Below, piece after piece: positions 1 through 7,683 of a stretch of DNA of 44,242 nucleotides. This stretch comes from Bordetella parapertussis (lineage in GTDB: Bacteria; Pseudomonadota; Gammaproteobacteria; Burkholderiales; Burkholderiaceae_B), in contig CAMBFI010000021.1 of the NCBI GenBank assembly GCA_945865935.1, positions 1-44,242 of the forward strand. The letters are read 5' to 3'. Made by a program: the position numbers and the translations under genes. The stretch's first letter is position 1. Every line of letters begins with the position of its first letter. The notes beneath the pieces were generated by a model. The model ran no database searches, had not been told where the DNA came from, and saw only the letters and a list, made by a program, of their open reading frames with translations.

Positions 1-20
1 GTTGCGCTTGCTTAGTGAAC

Positions 21-89
21 TTAGTGGGCGTAGGGGATGTTGCGAGCATCGACCTCGAACGTTGCCAAGGCAATGATTCGTGCTTCCAT
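21..89 (-). pseudogene. Internally deleted remnant of the 68-aa small protein gene at 5776-5982
   Basis: On the minus strand an ATG at 87-89 opens a 22-codon frame beginning MEARIIAL and ending IPYAH, then TAA at 21-23. Its first 16 residues align with the start of the intact gene at 5776-5982 (MEARIIAL, then VDAR after a few substitutions) and its end aligns with that protein's C-terminus (IPYSD). The middle 46 codons are absent, an in-frame loss of 138 nt. Homology continues into the leader (GGTAATTCCAAAA on the plus strand in both) and past the stop (GCGCTTGCTTAGT at 4-16 and 5768-5780). I read this as a decayed or recombined copy; whether the 22-residue peptide is made is unknown. Confidence 0.75.
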
Positions 90-105
90 CTAGGTAATTC
101 CAAAA

Positions 106-933
106 TTAACTCAATCCCAGAGAGCGCTCAACGCCACGGACTAAGTTCATTAGGCGAGGCGCAAACTTTTTTGTTAGGACTGTTTCGTCCATTTCATAAG
201 TCGCGACCGTTAAGTTAAATGCCAGAGGCACTCCGTTATAGCGCACGCTCAAGGGGACAGCGACAGCAGCTAGTGTTGGCTGCCACTCACCGATCACTGT
301 ACAAAATCCGTTCGTTTTGAGCTGTTTGAATGCCCGCTCTGTCGGAGCCAAATATGACTGATAGTCCTCGTGGTGCACGGACTTTAGCCCGGCATAAATG
401 TAGGAGCGTTCCTGCTGGCTATGCCCGTACAGCAACGCACGCCCCATTGCCGTCCTGAGAAGCGGACGCGTTGAACCAATGCCCGGTTTCGTAAAATTGC
501 TCTCGTTGCCAACGACTGTTTCAACATAGACAAGCTGAAGGCGATCTCTCATGCCCATTGACACCGGCCCGTTTGCCAAGCACGCTAACTCGAGCATCTC
601 GGGACCTGCGACCTGTCTGATCGCCATCTGAGAGAGCAAAGGGTACCCCAAGGACAATACTGCGGCACCTAGGGCGTATTTGCCTGAGGACTTGTCACGC
701 CTCAAATACCCTAATCCCATCAATGTATAAGTTAGGCGAGTAATTGTCGGTCTTGCTATGCCCAGCCGCTCTGAGAGCTCTTTGTTACCCAGGAGCGCGT
801 CTCCTTGGCCAAAACAACCCAACACCGCAAGACCATTTGCCAAGGTGGAGGCGAATTGAGGTTGTTGCTGAAGCACTTCTATATCCAAAAAACCTGGATC
901 ACGACTCTCAAGTGCATCCTTGGGACTTCTCAT
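106..933 (-). CDS. IclR family transcriptional regulator
   Basis: A 275-residue protein with the two-domain IclR layout. An N-terminal winged helix-turn-helix (about residues 28-90, including LSERLGIARPTITRLTYTL) is followed by a C-terminal effector-binding domain (about 105-270). Length is normal for the family. The ATG at 931-933 has a GAGG ribosome-binding sequence upstream. It is divergent from the phosphoesterase gene, and the 114-nt spacer holds repeated motifs that are good operator candidates, so it probably controls the phosphoesterase-Bug-sulfatase operon in response to a small, likely aromatic or carboxylic, ligand. The ligand cannot be read from the sequence. The gene ends at the very edge of the repeat that carries the small-gene remnant. 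Confidence 0.92.
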   Translation of the reverse strand: MRSPKDALESRDPGFLDIEVLQQQPQFASTLANGLAVLGCFGQGDALLGNKELSERLGIARPTITRLTYTLMGLGYLRRDKSSGKYALGAAVLSLGYPLLSQMAIRQVAGPEMLELACLANGPVSMGMRDRLQLVYVETVVGNESNFTKPGIGSTRPLLRTAMGRALLYGHSQQERSYIYAGLKSVHHEDYQSYLAPTERAFKQLKTNGFCTVIGEWQPTLAAVAVPLSVRYNGVPLAFNLTVATYEMDETVLTKKFAPRLMNLVRGVERSLGLS

Positions 934-985
934 TGATCGTCGTGCCTCATTTATCCATTGATTTGATTGTTATTGAAATTGTATC

Positions 986-1042
986 GTTGTATAAACATAA
1001 TTAAATACAACTATTTGATATTTAATTCAACTATTTGGAATT
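986..1042. promoter_or_regulatory. Divergent IclR/phosphoesterase control region with repeated operator-like motifs
   Basis: This AT-rich spacer holds a perfect 7-bp inverted repeat, GTTGTAT (986-992) and ATACAAC (1005-1011). It also holds two direct copies of CAACTATTTG at 1008-1017 and 1028-1037, exactly 20 bp apart. Each copy sits inside an interrupted palindrome (AAATA...TATTT at 1003-1023; AATTC...GAATT at 1024-1042). The last one abuts the ribosome-binding site (TAAGAG) of the gene starting at 1048. Spacing of two helical turns suggests cooperative regulator binding, most likely by the divergent IclR protein. The assignment is inference. Confidence 0.6.
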
Positions 1043-1047
1043 AAGAG

Positions 1048-3114
1048 ATGCATAAAAAAGTTAGACCTGCTGGCTCTCAGAAGCCTTTGTTCTCCTTTGC
1101 GGTAGTGGCCGATACCCATGTGAACGAAAGCGATCACATCTCGAGCTCACCATTTGAAACCAATCATCTGGCCAACGAGCGGGCGCGTTTTGTCTTCGAA
1201 GACATTGCAAAAATGGATCCACCTCCAAAGTTTGTTATTCATCTGGGCGACATCGTTCACCCCATGCCTGCCCTGCCAACTTTTATGCAAGCCGTCGCAC
1301 AATTTAAAGAGATCAGCAGCCAATTACGCTGCCCGCTACATGTGTTGCCAGGCAATCATGACGTTGGAGACAAACGTATTGACTGGATGCCTGCCGATCA
1401 AATCTGTGATCCCCATCTTCAGGCCTATCGCCAAGCGTTTGGCCAGGACTACTACAGTGTCGATGTCGATGACATTCGCTGCGTATTGATCAACTCCTTA
1501 CTCATTAACTCCGGTTTGTCAGCGGAACAAGAACAAAAAACATGGCTTGAAGGTCAAATCAATACGGCAGAAGACAAACGCGTTTTTTTATTCATGCATT
1601 ACCCACCGTTTGTGTACAGCGAAACCGAACACGGTAGCTACGACAACCTCGACGAACCAGGGCGCAGCTGGTTGGTGAATCTAATGAAGCGACCAAACGT
1701 CGAAGCATCTTTCGCTGGCCATGTGCATAACTTCTGGTACGAGCAGCTCGACGAGTCGAGCTTCTATATGCTCCCCTCAACAGCCTTTCTCAGACACGAC
1801 TACTCAGAGTTTTACCGCGTCAGACCGGAGGTAGAGTTTGGGCGTGGCGACGTTGCTAAATTTGGTTATTTCATCGTTGATGTATTTGCAGACGGTCATA
1901 TCGCATATCCGATTCGAAGCATGGGCGTGCGGACAAGCGAAACGGAGAAGGTAGATAAAAGCTCCCTCCAGCATCTCACGAATCCTAAAAGCTCTAATTT
2001 CAATAACGTGGGTGTCGAGCTGCGCCACACCTGGACGGAAGTCGCCCAAATTCCCGCAACCGGTGGCGTTCAGGAGTTTGGCCGAAAATCCGCCCGTAAC
2101 GATTACCCGTTGCTCGCATTATGGGAAATGGGCGTCAAGCTGTCCAAGGTCACGGATCAGGACGCGCTTGATCCCGCGACTAACCGTCGGATGCAGCTAC
2201 TGGCCAAAATGGGACATCGCTTTGTCCTGACTGCCCTGGGCGCACCGAAACTAAAGCTACAAGACGTTAATCTCGCCGCGGCCGGAGTCGCGAGCATTGA
2301 AACAAACCTCAGCACCGCTCGATTCCAAACGAGTATTCAAAAACTCATCGATTTCAAAATCGTGACAGGGCTAAACGTGTTCTGGTGCAAGATTCACACC
2401 TATGATGACTCACATTACGATGGCAAACATTTCAGTCATTTCGTCAAGTCTGGTTTCACGATTGAGGATCTCGCCAGCCAAGCCTCATTGATTAGAGGGG
2501 CGCTCGACGGTAAAGCGATTGATGGCATCACCGTGCGCATTGAGTCTGATCAACATCTTCTTGATGTCGCACCCATACTAAATGCATTTGCAAAAGAACA
2601 TCGTTGCAAGATTATCGCTTCACTCAAGCTCAGCGGTCCGAGCATTGCCCAGTCTAATGACGATGAAGCGGCACTCATTGAAAAAGTATGCGCTGCGATG
2701 CTTTATTCAAAGGCCTCGGATTCAGTTCAGTATATTTTCGATACTTTCATGGATGTTGACAGAGGGTATTACCCTCGTCGTGCGTTTATTGATAGGCAGT
2801 TCAATCCCAATATTGCAGCACATGTGTTTACGCAGCTCAATTCAATATTCTCGAATGCAAAAAAAATCAGTATTGATTCTGATCGATCCTTTAAAGGTTC
2901 AAAGCTTGTCTTTACAGCCGATAGCCAAGAAAATCAGATTCATTTCGGTGTCGCAAGCGCGATCTCGGTCGTGCATAGACAACTGGAAAAAATTTCTGAT
3001 GTGATTGATCTCACTTCTAGCGGCAGAGAGCAATTACCCACTGCTACAGATACTCAACGAATGGCCATTCAAGCCAATCCTCAGATTAATGCCGTCTTGT
3101 TTCGTTTGAACTAA
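1048..3114 (+). CDS. Two-domain metallophosphoesterase of unknown substrate
   Basis: A 688-residue protein. Residues about 15-290 form a calcineurin-like metallophosphoesterase domain with the full set of metal ligands: D22 and H24 (ADTHV), D68 (GDIVH), N103-H104-D105 (GNHD), H184 (HYPP) and H225/H227 (GHVH). This resembles the CpdA/Icc group of cyclic-nucleotide or phosphodiester hydrolases. The remaining 390 residues are not recognised. They look alpha/beta (runs such as DGITVRIES, RCKIIASLKLSG, SVQYIFDTF) and could be a barrel-type domain. No signal peptide is visible, so it should be cytoplasmic. It is first in an operon with a Bug receptor and a sulfatase (20-nt and 117-nt gaps), suggesting breakdown of an imported ester. 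The substrate is unknown. Confidence 0.85.
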   Translation: MHKKVRPAGSQKPLFSFAVVADTHVNESDHISSSPFETNHLANERARFVFEDIAKMDPPPKFVIHLGDIVHPMPALPTFMQAVAQFKEISSQLRCPLHVLPGNHDVGDKRIDWMPADQICDPHLQAYRQAFGQDYYSVDVDDIRCVLINSLLINSGLSAEQEQKTWLEGQINTAEDKRVFLFMHYPPFVYSETEHGSYDNLDEPGRSWLVNLMKRPNVEASFAGHVHNFWYEQLDESSFYMLPSTAFLRHDYSEFYRVRPEVEFGRGDVAKFGYFIVDVFADGHIAYPIRSMGVRTSETEKVDKSSLQHLTNPKSSNFNNVGVELRHTWTEVAQIPATGGVQEFGRKSARNDYPLLALWEMGVKLSKVTDQDALDPATNRRMQLLAKMGHRFVLTALGAPKLKLQDVNLAAAGVASIETNLSTARFQTSIQKLIDFKIVTGLNVFWCKIHTYDDSHYDGKHFSHFVKSGFTIEDLASQASLIRGALDGKAIDGITVRIESDQHLLDVAPILNAFAKEHRCKIIASLKLSGPSIAQSNDDEAALIEKVCAAMLYSKASDSVQYIFDTFMDVDRGYYPRRAFIDRQFNPNIAAHVFTQLNSIFSNAKKISIDSDRSFKGSKLVFTADSQENQIHFGVASAISVVHRQLEKISDVIDLTSSGREQLPTATDTQRMAIQANPQINAVLFRLN

Positions 3115-3134
3115 TTAACTTTAGGAGTACTGGT

Positions 3135-4106
3135 ATGAAACTACGTGTCTCTGTTTTAAGCGCACTATTCACATTCACAGCGCTGAGCCTAAGCTCAAAC
3201 GTTTTCGCAGCTTACCCCGACAAACCTGTCAAGCTGTTAGTCGGTTACGGTCCAGGTGGCGCGACGGATATCATCGCAAGAGTGTTGTCTAAATATCTTT
3301 CTGACAAATGGGGCCAGGCCGTTGTTGTTGAGAACAAGCCTGGCGCTAGCGGCATGATTGCTGCCAATGATGTTGTCAGAGCTGCTCCAGATGGGTATAC
3401 CTTACTGCTTGGGTACACCCCCGAAGTGTCGATTAACAAACTCGTCTTTTCAACGATGCGTTACGATCCGATCACGGATCTCACACCTATTTCGTTGGCG
3501 GCAGAGGCTCCCCTTGTTTTGGCGGTCGGTGCCACACCACCTATTAAGTCTCTCAAAGAACTGCTTGCGAAAGGTAAAGGCCCAACGCCTCTCACGTATG
3601 GTTCACCCGGAGTCGGTGGTCAGCAACACATGGCCGGAGAAATACTAGGTGGTTCCACAAAATTGGCACTGACACACATCCCTTACAAAGGGACGGGTCC
3701 AGCTGTCGCAGCGCTTGTGGGTGGACAAATTGATTTCTTCTTTGCAACCACGCCGCCACTATTAGGACAGATCCGGGCAGGAAAAGTCACCCCCTTGGCT
3801 GTTGCGGGCAGTAAGCGTGAAAAATTATTGCCAGATGTTCCCACCTTTGTTGAGCTTGGCTACCCAGAAATCCAACTCACAAACTGGTTTGGGGTGTTTG
3901 GTCCCAGGAACCTTCCCGCTCCAGTGCTGAGTAAAATCACGAACGATGTGACCTCGGCGCTGCGTGATCCTGCAGTTGTCAAGCAACTCGAAGATCAAGG
4001 ACTCACTCCGCGTCCAATCGTTGGCTCTGAGTTTGCCAAATTTATTGCCGCTGAGATGAGTAAATACGAACCGATCATTAAATCTGCAAAAATTAAGGCT
4101 GAATAA
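3135..4106 (+). CDS. Bug-family periplasmic solute receptor (TctC-like)
   Basis: 323 residues with a signal peptide ending near ...NVFA, then YPDKPVKLLVGYGPGGATD, the classic start of mature Bug (tripartite tricarboxylate transporter receptor) proteins, and the ligand-loop pattern PDGYTLLLGY. These proteins bind small carboxylated compounds in the periplasm. A good ribosome-binding site (AGGAG, 3122-3126) precedes the ATG. It lies between the phosphoesterase and sulfatase genes and should be co-transcribed with them. No TctA/TctB membrane genes are present nearby, so it is an orphan receptor that either shares a transporter encoded elsewhere or acts in sensing. Ligand unknown. Confidence 0.93.
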   Translation: MKLRVSVLSALFTFTALSLSSNVFAAYPDKPVKLLVGYGPGGATDIIARVLSKYLSDKWGQAVVVENKPGASGMIAANDVVRAAPDGYTLLLGYTPEVSINKLVFSTMRYDPITDLTPISLAAEAPLVLAVGATPPIKSLKELLAKGKGPTPLTYGSPGVGGQQHMAGEILGGSTKLALTHIPYKGTGPAVAALVGGQIDFFFATTPPLLGQIRAGKVTPLAVAGSKREKLLPDVPTFVELGYPEIQLTNWFGVFGPRNLPAPVLSKITNDVTSALRDPAVVKQLEDQGLTPRPIVGSEFAKFIAAEMSKYEPIIKSAKIKAE

Positions 4107-4130
4107 ACTGCTGTTGATTGCCTTGGTGGG

Positions 4131-4164
4131 GCTCGGTTTGGTACTTAGAAAGGCTAAACCGAGC
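4131..4164 (+). repeat. Perfect 9-bp inverted repeat between the Bug and sulfatase genes
   Basis: GCTCGGTTT (4131-4139) pairs exactly with AAACCGAGC (4156-4164) around a 16-nt loop. No U-run follows, so it is not a standard intrinsic terminator. It could be an mRNA-stabilising or processing hairpin that sets the ratio of receptor to sulfatase. Confidence 0.5.
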
Positions 4165-4223
4165 AGTGTTTGGTAAAAGATCCTAGCGCTGTCGATCAAG
4201 CGCAATTTTATTAAGACTCGATT

Positions 4224-5714
4224 ATGAACGATGCTGCAAAGCCTAAAGAACAAAAAAGTTGGAATCCAACTGATAGCGATCGACGCAGATTTCTACAAGC
4301 AGCCGGCATCGGTTCAGTTGCTGCAGCCGGTTCAATCTTCCCAGTAACAGGGCTCGCACATACGAAAACAGGAACATTACGAACGAGCAAGCCAAATATT
4401 GTTTTTATCCTGACCGATAATCTTGGCTATGGTGAAGTTGGCTGTTATGGCGGGGGTGTTACCCGCGGCGCTGCGACGCCGCGCATCGACTCACTGGCCA
4501 AGGATGGCACAAAGCTTCTTAATGCAAATATGGAGACCCAGTGCACGCCGAGTCGTTCGAGCTTGATGACAGGTCGTTGGGCGATTCGTTCCGGGACGCA
4601 CTCTGTACCCTTTGGTGGTGTTGCAGATGGATTGACGCAATGGGAAATTACGATGGCCAATGCGATGTCTGATGTGGGGTATGCCACGGGCTATTACGGA
4701 AAATGGCATCTCGGAAGTTTCGATGGCCGACTACCAAATGACAAGGGTTTTGATGAGTGGTTTGGTATCCCACGCACGACCGACGAGGCGTTGTGGCCGT
4801 CCTCGCCTGGTTGGAGACCCGATATCATGCCTCCCGAGCATGTCATGGAAGGCAAGAGGGATGAAAAAAGTCGTGCTCTACATATCTACAATGTTGACCA
4901 ACGAAAACTTATCGACGGTGAAGTGACTCGACGCTCTGTTGCTTTCATCGAGCGAGAGGCAAAAAAAGGTAATCCTTTGTTTGCATATGTCGCGTTGACG
5001 CAGCCGCATCTGCCGAGCTTGCCTAACCCGAGTTTTGCCGGTAAGACCGGAAATGGGGATTGGGCAGACATGCTGGCAGAGATGGATTTCAATGTTGGAC
5101 AGATTCTCGATGCGGTCGACCGTGCCGGAATACGAGACAACACGATCGTCATTTTTACGAGTGACAATGGCGCGGAGTTTTACAAGCCTTGGGATGGATG
5201 GGCAGGGCCGTGGCGCGGGCAATACTTCACTGCTTTAGAGGGTGGTATACGTGTGCCGTTCCTAATTCGGTGGCCTGGTCAGGTTCCAGCTGAGCGTATC
5301 AGTAATGAGATTGTCCATGGCGTCGACATGTTTGCGACCTTGGCAAAAATCACGGGCGCGCGCGTCCCTACAGATCGACCAATCGACAGTATTGATCAAT
5401 CGGACTTTTTACTGGGCAAGACTGAAAAATCAGCGAGAGAGGGCTTCCCAATTTTTTGCGCCGAGAGACTACAAGCCGTAAAGTGGCGAAACTGGAAATT
5501 ACATTTCATGCGTCAGGACACAATGTTCGATCCGCCTGTCAAGAATCCTGTCCCAATAATTTACAACCTATTTACCGACCCTCGAGAAGAAAAGCCCTCC
5601 GTGGATAGTTGGGTGGTCGGACCTATTTTGAAGATTGTTGGAGAGTTTGAGAATAGTGTAAAAAAATATCCGATCATCCCAATGGGGACGCCTGACCCCT
5701 ATACGCCGAGTTGA
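4224..5714 (+). CDS. Tat-exported type I sulfatase (arylsulfatase-like)
   Basis: 496 residues. An N-terminal twin-arginine signal is visible (DRRRFLQAAG at about 19-28, then an Ala/Gly-rich stretch), so it should be folded in the cytoplasm and exported to the periplasm. The formylglycine motif CTPSR starts at C107 and continues SSLMTGR; GKWHLG and SDNGAE are the other conserved metal and active-site blocks. The usual first metal motif DD is here D65-N66 (LTDNLGYGE), an Asp-to-Asn change at the second ligand position. It hydrolyses sulfate esters, or possibly related phosphate or phosphonate esters, after formylglycine maturation; no maturase gene is in the window. It closes the IclR-controlled operon. 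Confidence 0.9.
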   Translation: MNDAAKPKEQKSWNPTDSDRRRFLQAAGIGSVAAAGSIFPVTGLAHTKTGTLRTSKPNIVFILTDNLGYGEVGCYGGGVTRGAATPRIDSLAKDGTKLLNANMETQCTPSRSSLMTGRWAIRSGTHSVPFGGVADGLTQWEITMANAMSDVGYATGYYGKWHLGSFDGRLPNDKGFDEWFGIPRTTDEALWPSSPGWRPDIMPPEHVMEGKRDEKSRALHIYNVDQRKLIDGEVTRRSVAFIEREAKKGNPLFAYVALTQPHLPSLPNPSFAGKTGNGDWADMLAEMDFNVGQILDAVDRAGIRDNTIVIFTSDNGAEFYKPWDGWAGPWRGQYFTALEGGIRVPFLIRWPGQVPAERISNEIVHGVDMFATLAKITGARVPTDRPIDSIDQSDFLLGKTEKSAREGFPIFCAERLQAVKWRNWKLHFMRQDTMFDPPVKNPVPIIYNLFTDPREEKPSVDSWVVGPILKIVGEFENSVKKYPIIPMGTPDPYTPS

Positions 5715-5775
5715 TGTTTGGGGAACTGAATGTCGGTGCCGCGGTCTGGGCCCAGATAAAGTCCGTCGCGCTTGC

Positions 5776-5982
5776 TTAGTCGGAGTAGGGGATATATCGG
5801 GCGATCCAATACACGACGCCGACTAGCGCGGTGGCGCCACCAAACAACCGCCATGTCATTCCGTGGAGTTCTCGATGCAAATCCTCTTTCGTGGCAAAAG
5901 TGTCTAACCGAGTTTCAATACGAGCCAACCGATCGCGGGCATCGACAGCGAACTCTTCTAAGGCAATAATTCGTGCTTCCAT
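5776..5982 (-). CDS. Small membrane-anchored coiled-coil protein, hypothetical
   Basis: 68 residues starting at the ATG 5980-5982; an upstream in-frame start at 6057 is less likely because the homology shared with the remnant at 21-89 centres on this ATG and its GGAATTACC leader. The N-terminal half is charged and helical (LARIETRLDTFATKEDLHRE), typical of a short coiled coil, and the C-terminal half is one membrane helix (about FGGATALVGVVYWIARYI). Function unknown. Similar small proteins are often found near mobile or prophage genes, but nothing phage-like is next to it here. A deleted copy lies 5.7 kb away on the other side of the phosphoesterase/sulfatase module. Confidence 0.65.
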   Translation of the reverse strand: MEARIIALEEFAVDARDRLARIETRLDTFATKEDLHRELHGMTWRLFGGATALVGVVYWIARYIPYSD

Positions 5983-6089
5983 CTTGGTAATTCCAAAACA
6001 ATTAGATGGGAATTGTCTCAAGTTCTGATGACGTCTACAAGCGTAGAAGTGCAACAAATTGTCACGACCAGGGTATCGGTTGGCTGCGG

Positions 6090-6677
6090 TCAGTTGCAGC
6101 CCATATGGCGTTTGTACATCTCTGGGTTATGCCCAGCCGGGATGCTCTTGCAAGGATCATCGGCATAACCGCGAAGGATGTTGTAACGCTTGATCTGCTC
6201 CGGTTTGAGAAACTGCACAGTCTTGTAGTGCTGTGAGAGATGAATGAAGCGCAGTTCCGATCTTGCGCTCTCTGCGTCGGCTAATAAGCGGCGCAGGGAT
6301 GACTCGTCCACTTTTCCAGATGCAAAGGCGGACTCCAAGGCTTTCTCTGCCGCAATCAATCGCTCCCCCGCGGGTATGGCTGCTTTGCGCATTTCGTCCA
6401 ACAAGCTCTGTGTTTTGTCTACTTGGTCAGCGGCCAGGGGAATCTTGTCCTTGAGCTCTAGTAGGTGAGAAGGGCCCGGCATACCGTTGAGTTCGGCGGC
6501 AAGGGCCAGTCCCCATCCACCCCCACGCCGAAGTTCGTTGATGTCGTTGTCGGACAGCGACTTAATGGCTCGGTTTTGCATTCCTGCATAAGGTGTCTGC
6601 CCTGCGGGACTGTGCTGAGCGAAAGTCGGAAAAGGCATACACATAAAAAGAGCCAAGAGCAAAGTGTTTACTTTCAA
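6090..6677 (-). CDS. Spy/CpxP-like periplasmic protein
   Basis: 195 residues with a signal peptide (KVNTLLLALFMCMPFPTFA, cleavage before QHSP) and an all-helical mature part. The C-terminal stretch LKPEQIKRYNILRGY resembles the LTxxQ motif of Spy/CpxP envelope chaperones and heavy-metal-resistance proteins. The only sensible start is TTG at 6675-6677, preceded by a strong GGAGA ribosome-binding site six nucleotides upstream. It probably acts as a periplasmic helix-bundle chaperone or stress sensor. It is monocistronic and divergent from the toxin-antitoxin pair. The family assignment is by motif and architecture only, since sequence similarity in this group is low. Confidence 0.6.
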   Translation of the reverse strand: MKVNTLLLALFMCMPFPTFAQHSPAGQTPYAGMQNRAIKSLSDNDINELRRGGGWGLALAAELNGMPGPSHLLELKDKIPLAADQVDKTQSLLDEMRKAAIPAGERLIAAEKALESAFASGKVDESSLRRLLADAESARSELRFIHLSQHYKTVQFLKPEQIKRYNILRGYADDPCKSIPAGHNPEMYKRHMGCN

Positions 6678-6775
6678 AAAATTCTCCAGATTGAACTACA
6701 CGCCGCGCGAGGTGTATGAGAAAACATGATTTTTGCCCCTGTTCAATAATCTTGGCGGAGCAGCGTTGACAACTT

Positions 6776-6822
6776 GTATCCCATTTGATACATTAATGTA
6801 TCCTATTTAATACAGCGGTGTA
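6776..6822. promoter_or_regulatory. Toxin-antitoxin operator with 16-bp perfect palindrome
   Basis: GATACATTAATGTATC at 6787-6802 is a perfect palindrome. Further half-sites flank it: GTATC at 6776-6780, AATAC at 6807-6811 and GTGTAT at 6817-6822. They lie immediately before the toxin start, as expected for an autoregulatory operator bound by the antitoxin or the toxin-antitoxin complex. Confidence 0.65.
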
Positions 6823-6823
6823 T

Positions 6824-7120
6824 ATGAAATCAATTTACACCACCGGGGTGTTTGATGCATGGTTTGAATCCTTGTGTGACAAGCAGGCGGCGCGCAGGAT
6901 TCAGGCCCGCATTGACCGAGCTGAGGAAGGCAACTTTGGCGACTGCAAATCTGTGGGCGAAGGAGTTTCTGAAATGCGAATTCACTACGGGCCGGGGTAT
7001 CGCGTGTATTTCGCACAACGTGGCTTTGAGATTGTGATCTTGCTCGCCGGCGGTGACAAAGCCGCACAAGCTAAAGACATAAAAATAGCTCTTGGACTTG
7101 CAAAACAAATTAAGGAGTGA
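6824..7120 (+). CDS. RelE/HigB-type toxin (addiction module killer protein)
   Basis: 98 residues from the ATG at 6824; a GTG two codons upstream (6818) is the alternative start. The sequence TGVFDAWFESL, ...RIQARIDRAEEGNFGD, ...MRIHYGPGYRVYF and ILLAGGDKAAQAKDI matches the Gp49/HigB-like subgroup of the RelE/ParE toxin fold. Members usually cleave mRNA on the ribosome. The gene is 3 nt upstream of the antitoxin gene, so the order is toxin first, as in higBA systems. No clear ribosome-binding site precedes it, and the operator palindrome nearly abuts the start, which fits tight autoregulation. Confidence 0.88.
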   Translation: MKSIYTTGVFDAWFESLCDKQAARRIQARIDRAEEGNFGDCKSVGEGVSEMRIHYGPGYRVYFAQRGFEIVILLAGGDKAAQAKDIKIALGLAKQIKE

Positions 7121-7123
7121 CGA

Positions 7124-7426
7124 ATGAATACTCTTAAACTGCGCAAATGGGATAGCGCTGAGCACCTTAAAACAGAAGAGGACATTGCACTGTATTTTGA
7201 GGCCTGTCTGCAAGAAGCTGGAGATGATGCTGCGTTTCTTGCCAAAGCGCTCGGCAATATTGCTCGCGCAAAAGGGATGTCTCAACTATCTCGCGACACT
7301 GGCTTGGGTCGTGAGAGTCTGTACAAAGCCTTGTCAGGCGATGGAAATCCAAGCTTTGCGACGATCCTCAAAGTCACTGCAGCGCTGGGCATCCACCTTC
7401 ACGCACAACCAGCTAGAAGCGCCTAA
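7124..7426 (+). CDS. HTH antitoxin of the RelE/HigB-type pair
   Basis: 100 residues. The N-terminal part (LKLRKWDSAEHLKTEEDIALYFEACLQE) and the helix-turn-helix centre (KGMSQLSRDTGLGRESLYKALSG, about residues 51-74) are typical of the 'addiction module antidote' family paired with HigB/Gp49-type toxins. A strong AAGGAG ribosome-binding site lies before the ATG, much better than that of the toxin, consistent with antitoxin excess. It should neutralise the upstream toxin by direct binding and repress the operon at the palindrome near 6787-6802. Confidence 0.9.
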   Translation: MNTLKLRKWDSAEHLKTEEDIALYFEACLQEAGDDAAFLAKALGNIARAKGMSQLSRDTGLGRESLYKALSGDGNPSFATILKVTAALGIHLHAQPARSA

Positions 7427-7469
7427 GCGCAGCCGTGCTCGTGGCGAAGAAGGTTCAAAACTTAAGTTT

Positions 7470-7559
<90 letters not shown>

Positions 7560-7683
7560 GGGATGCGGTTAGAGAACCGCGAGCGCTGGGTCAAGCCCGT
7601 AATTCTAGCAGAATCTGCTCAGCCAGCTAGTAAACTAAAGGCCTTTAGTCCTTTGGTTCACTTCATCGAGAGAGACCTCCGCC

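Noticed and set aside
1-6000. Composite transposon around the accessory module
   Set aside because: The flanking repeats carry no transposase or terminal inverted repeats and are unequal in length; homologous recombination or paralogue remnants are simpler.
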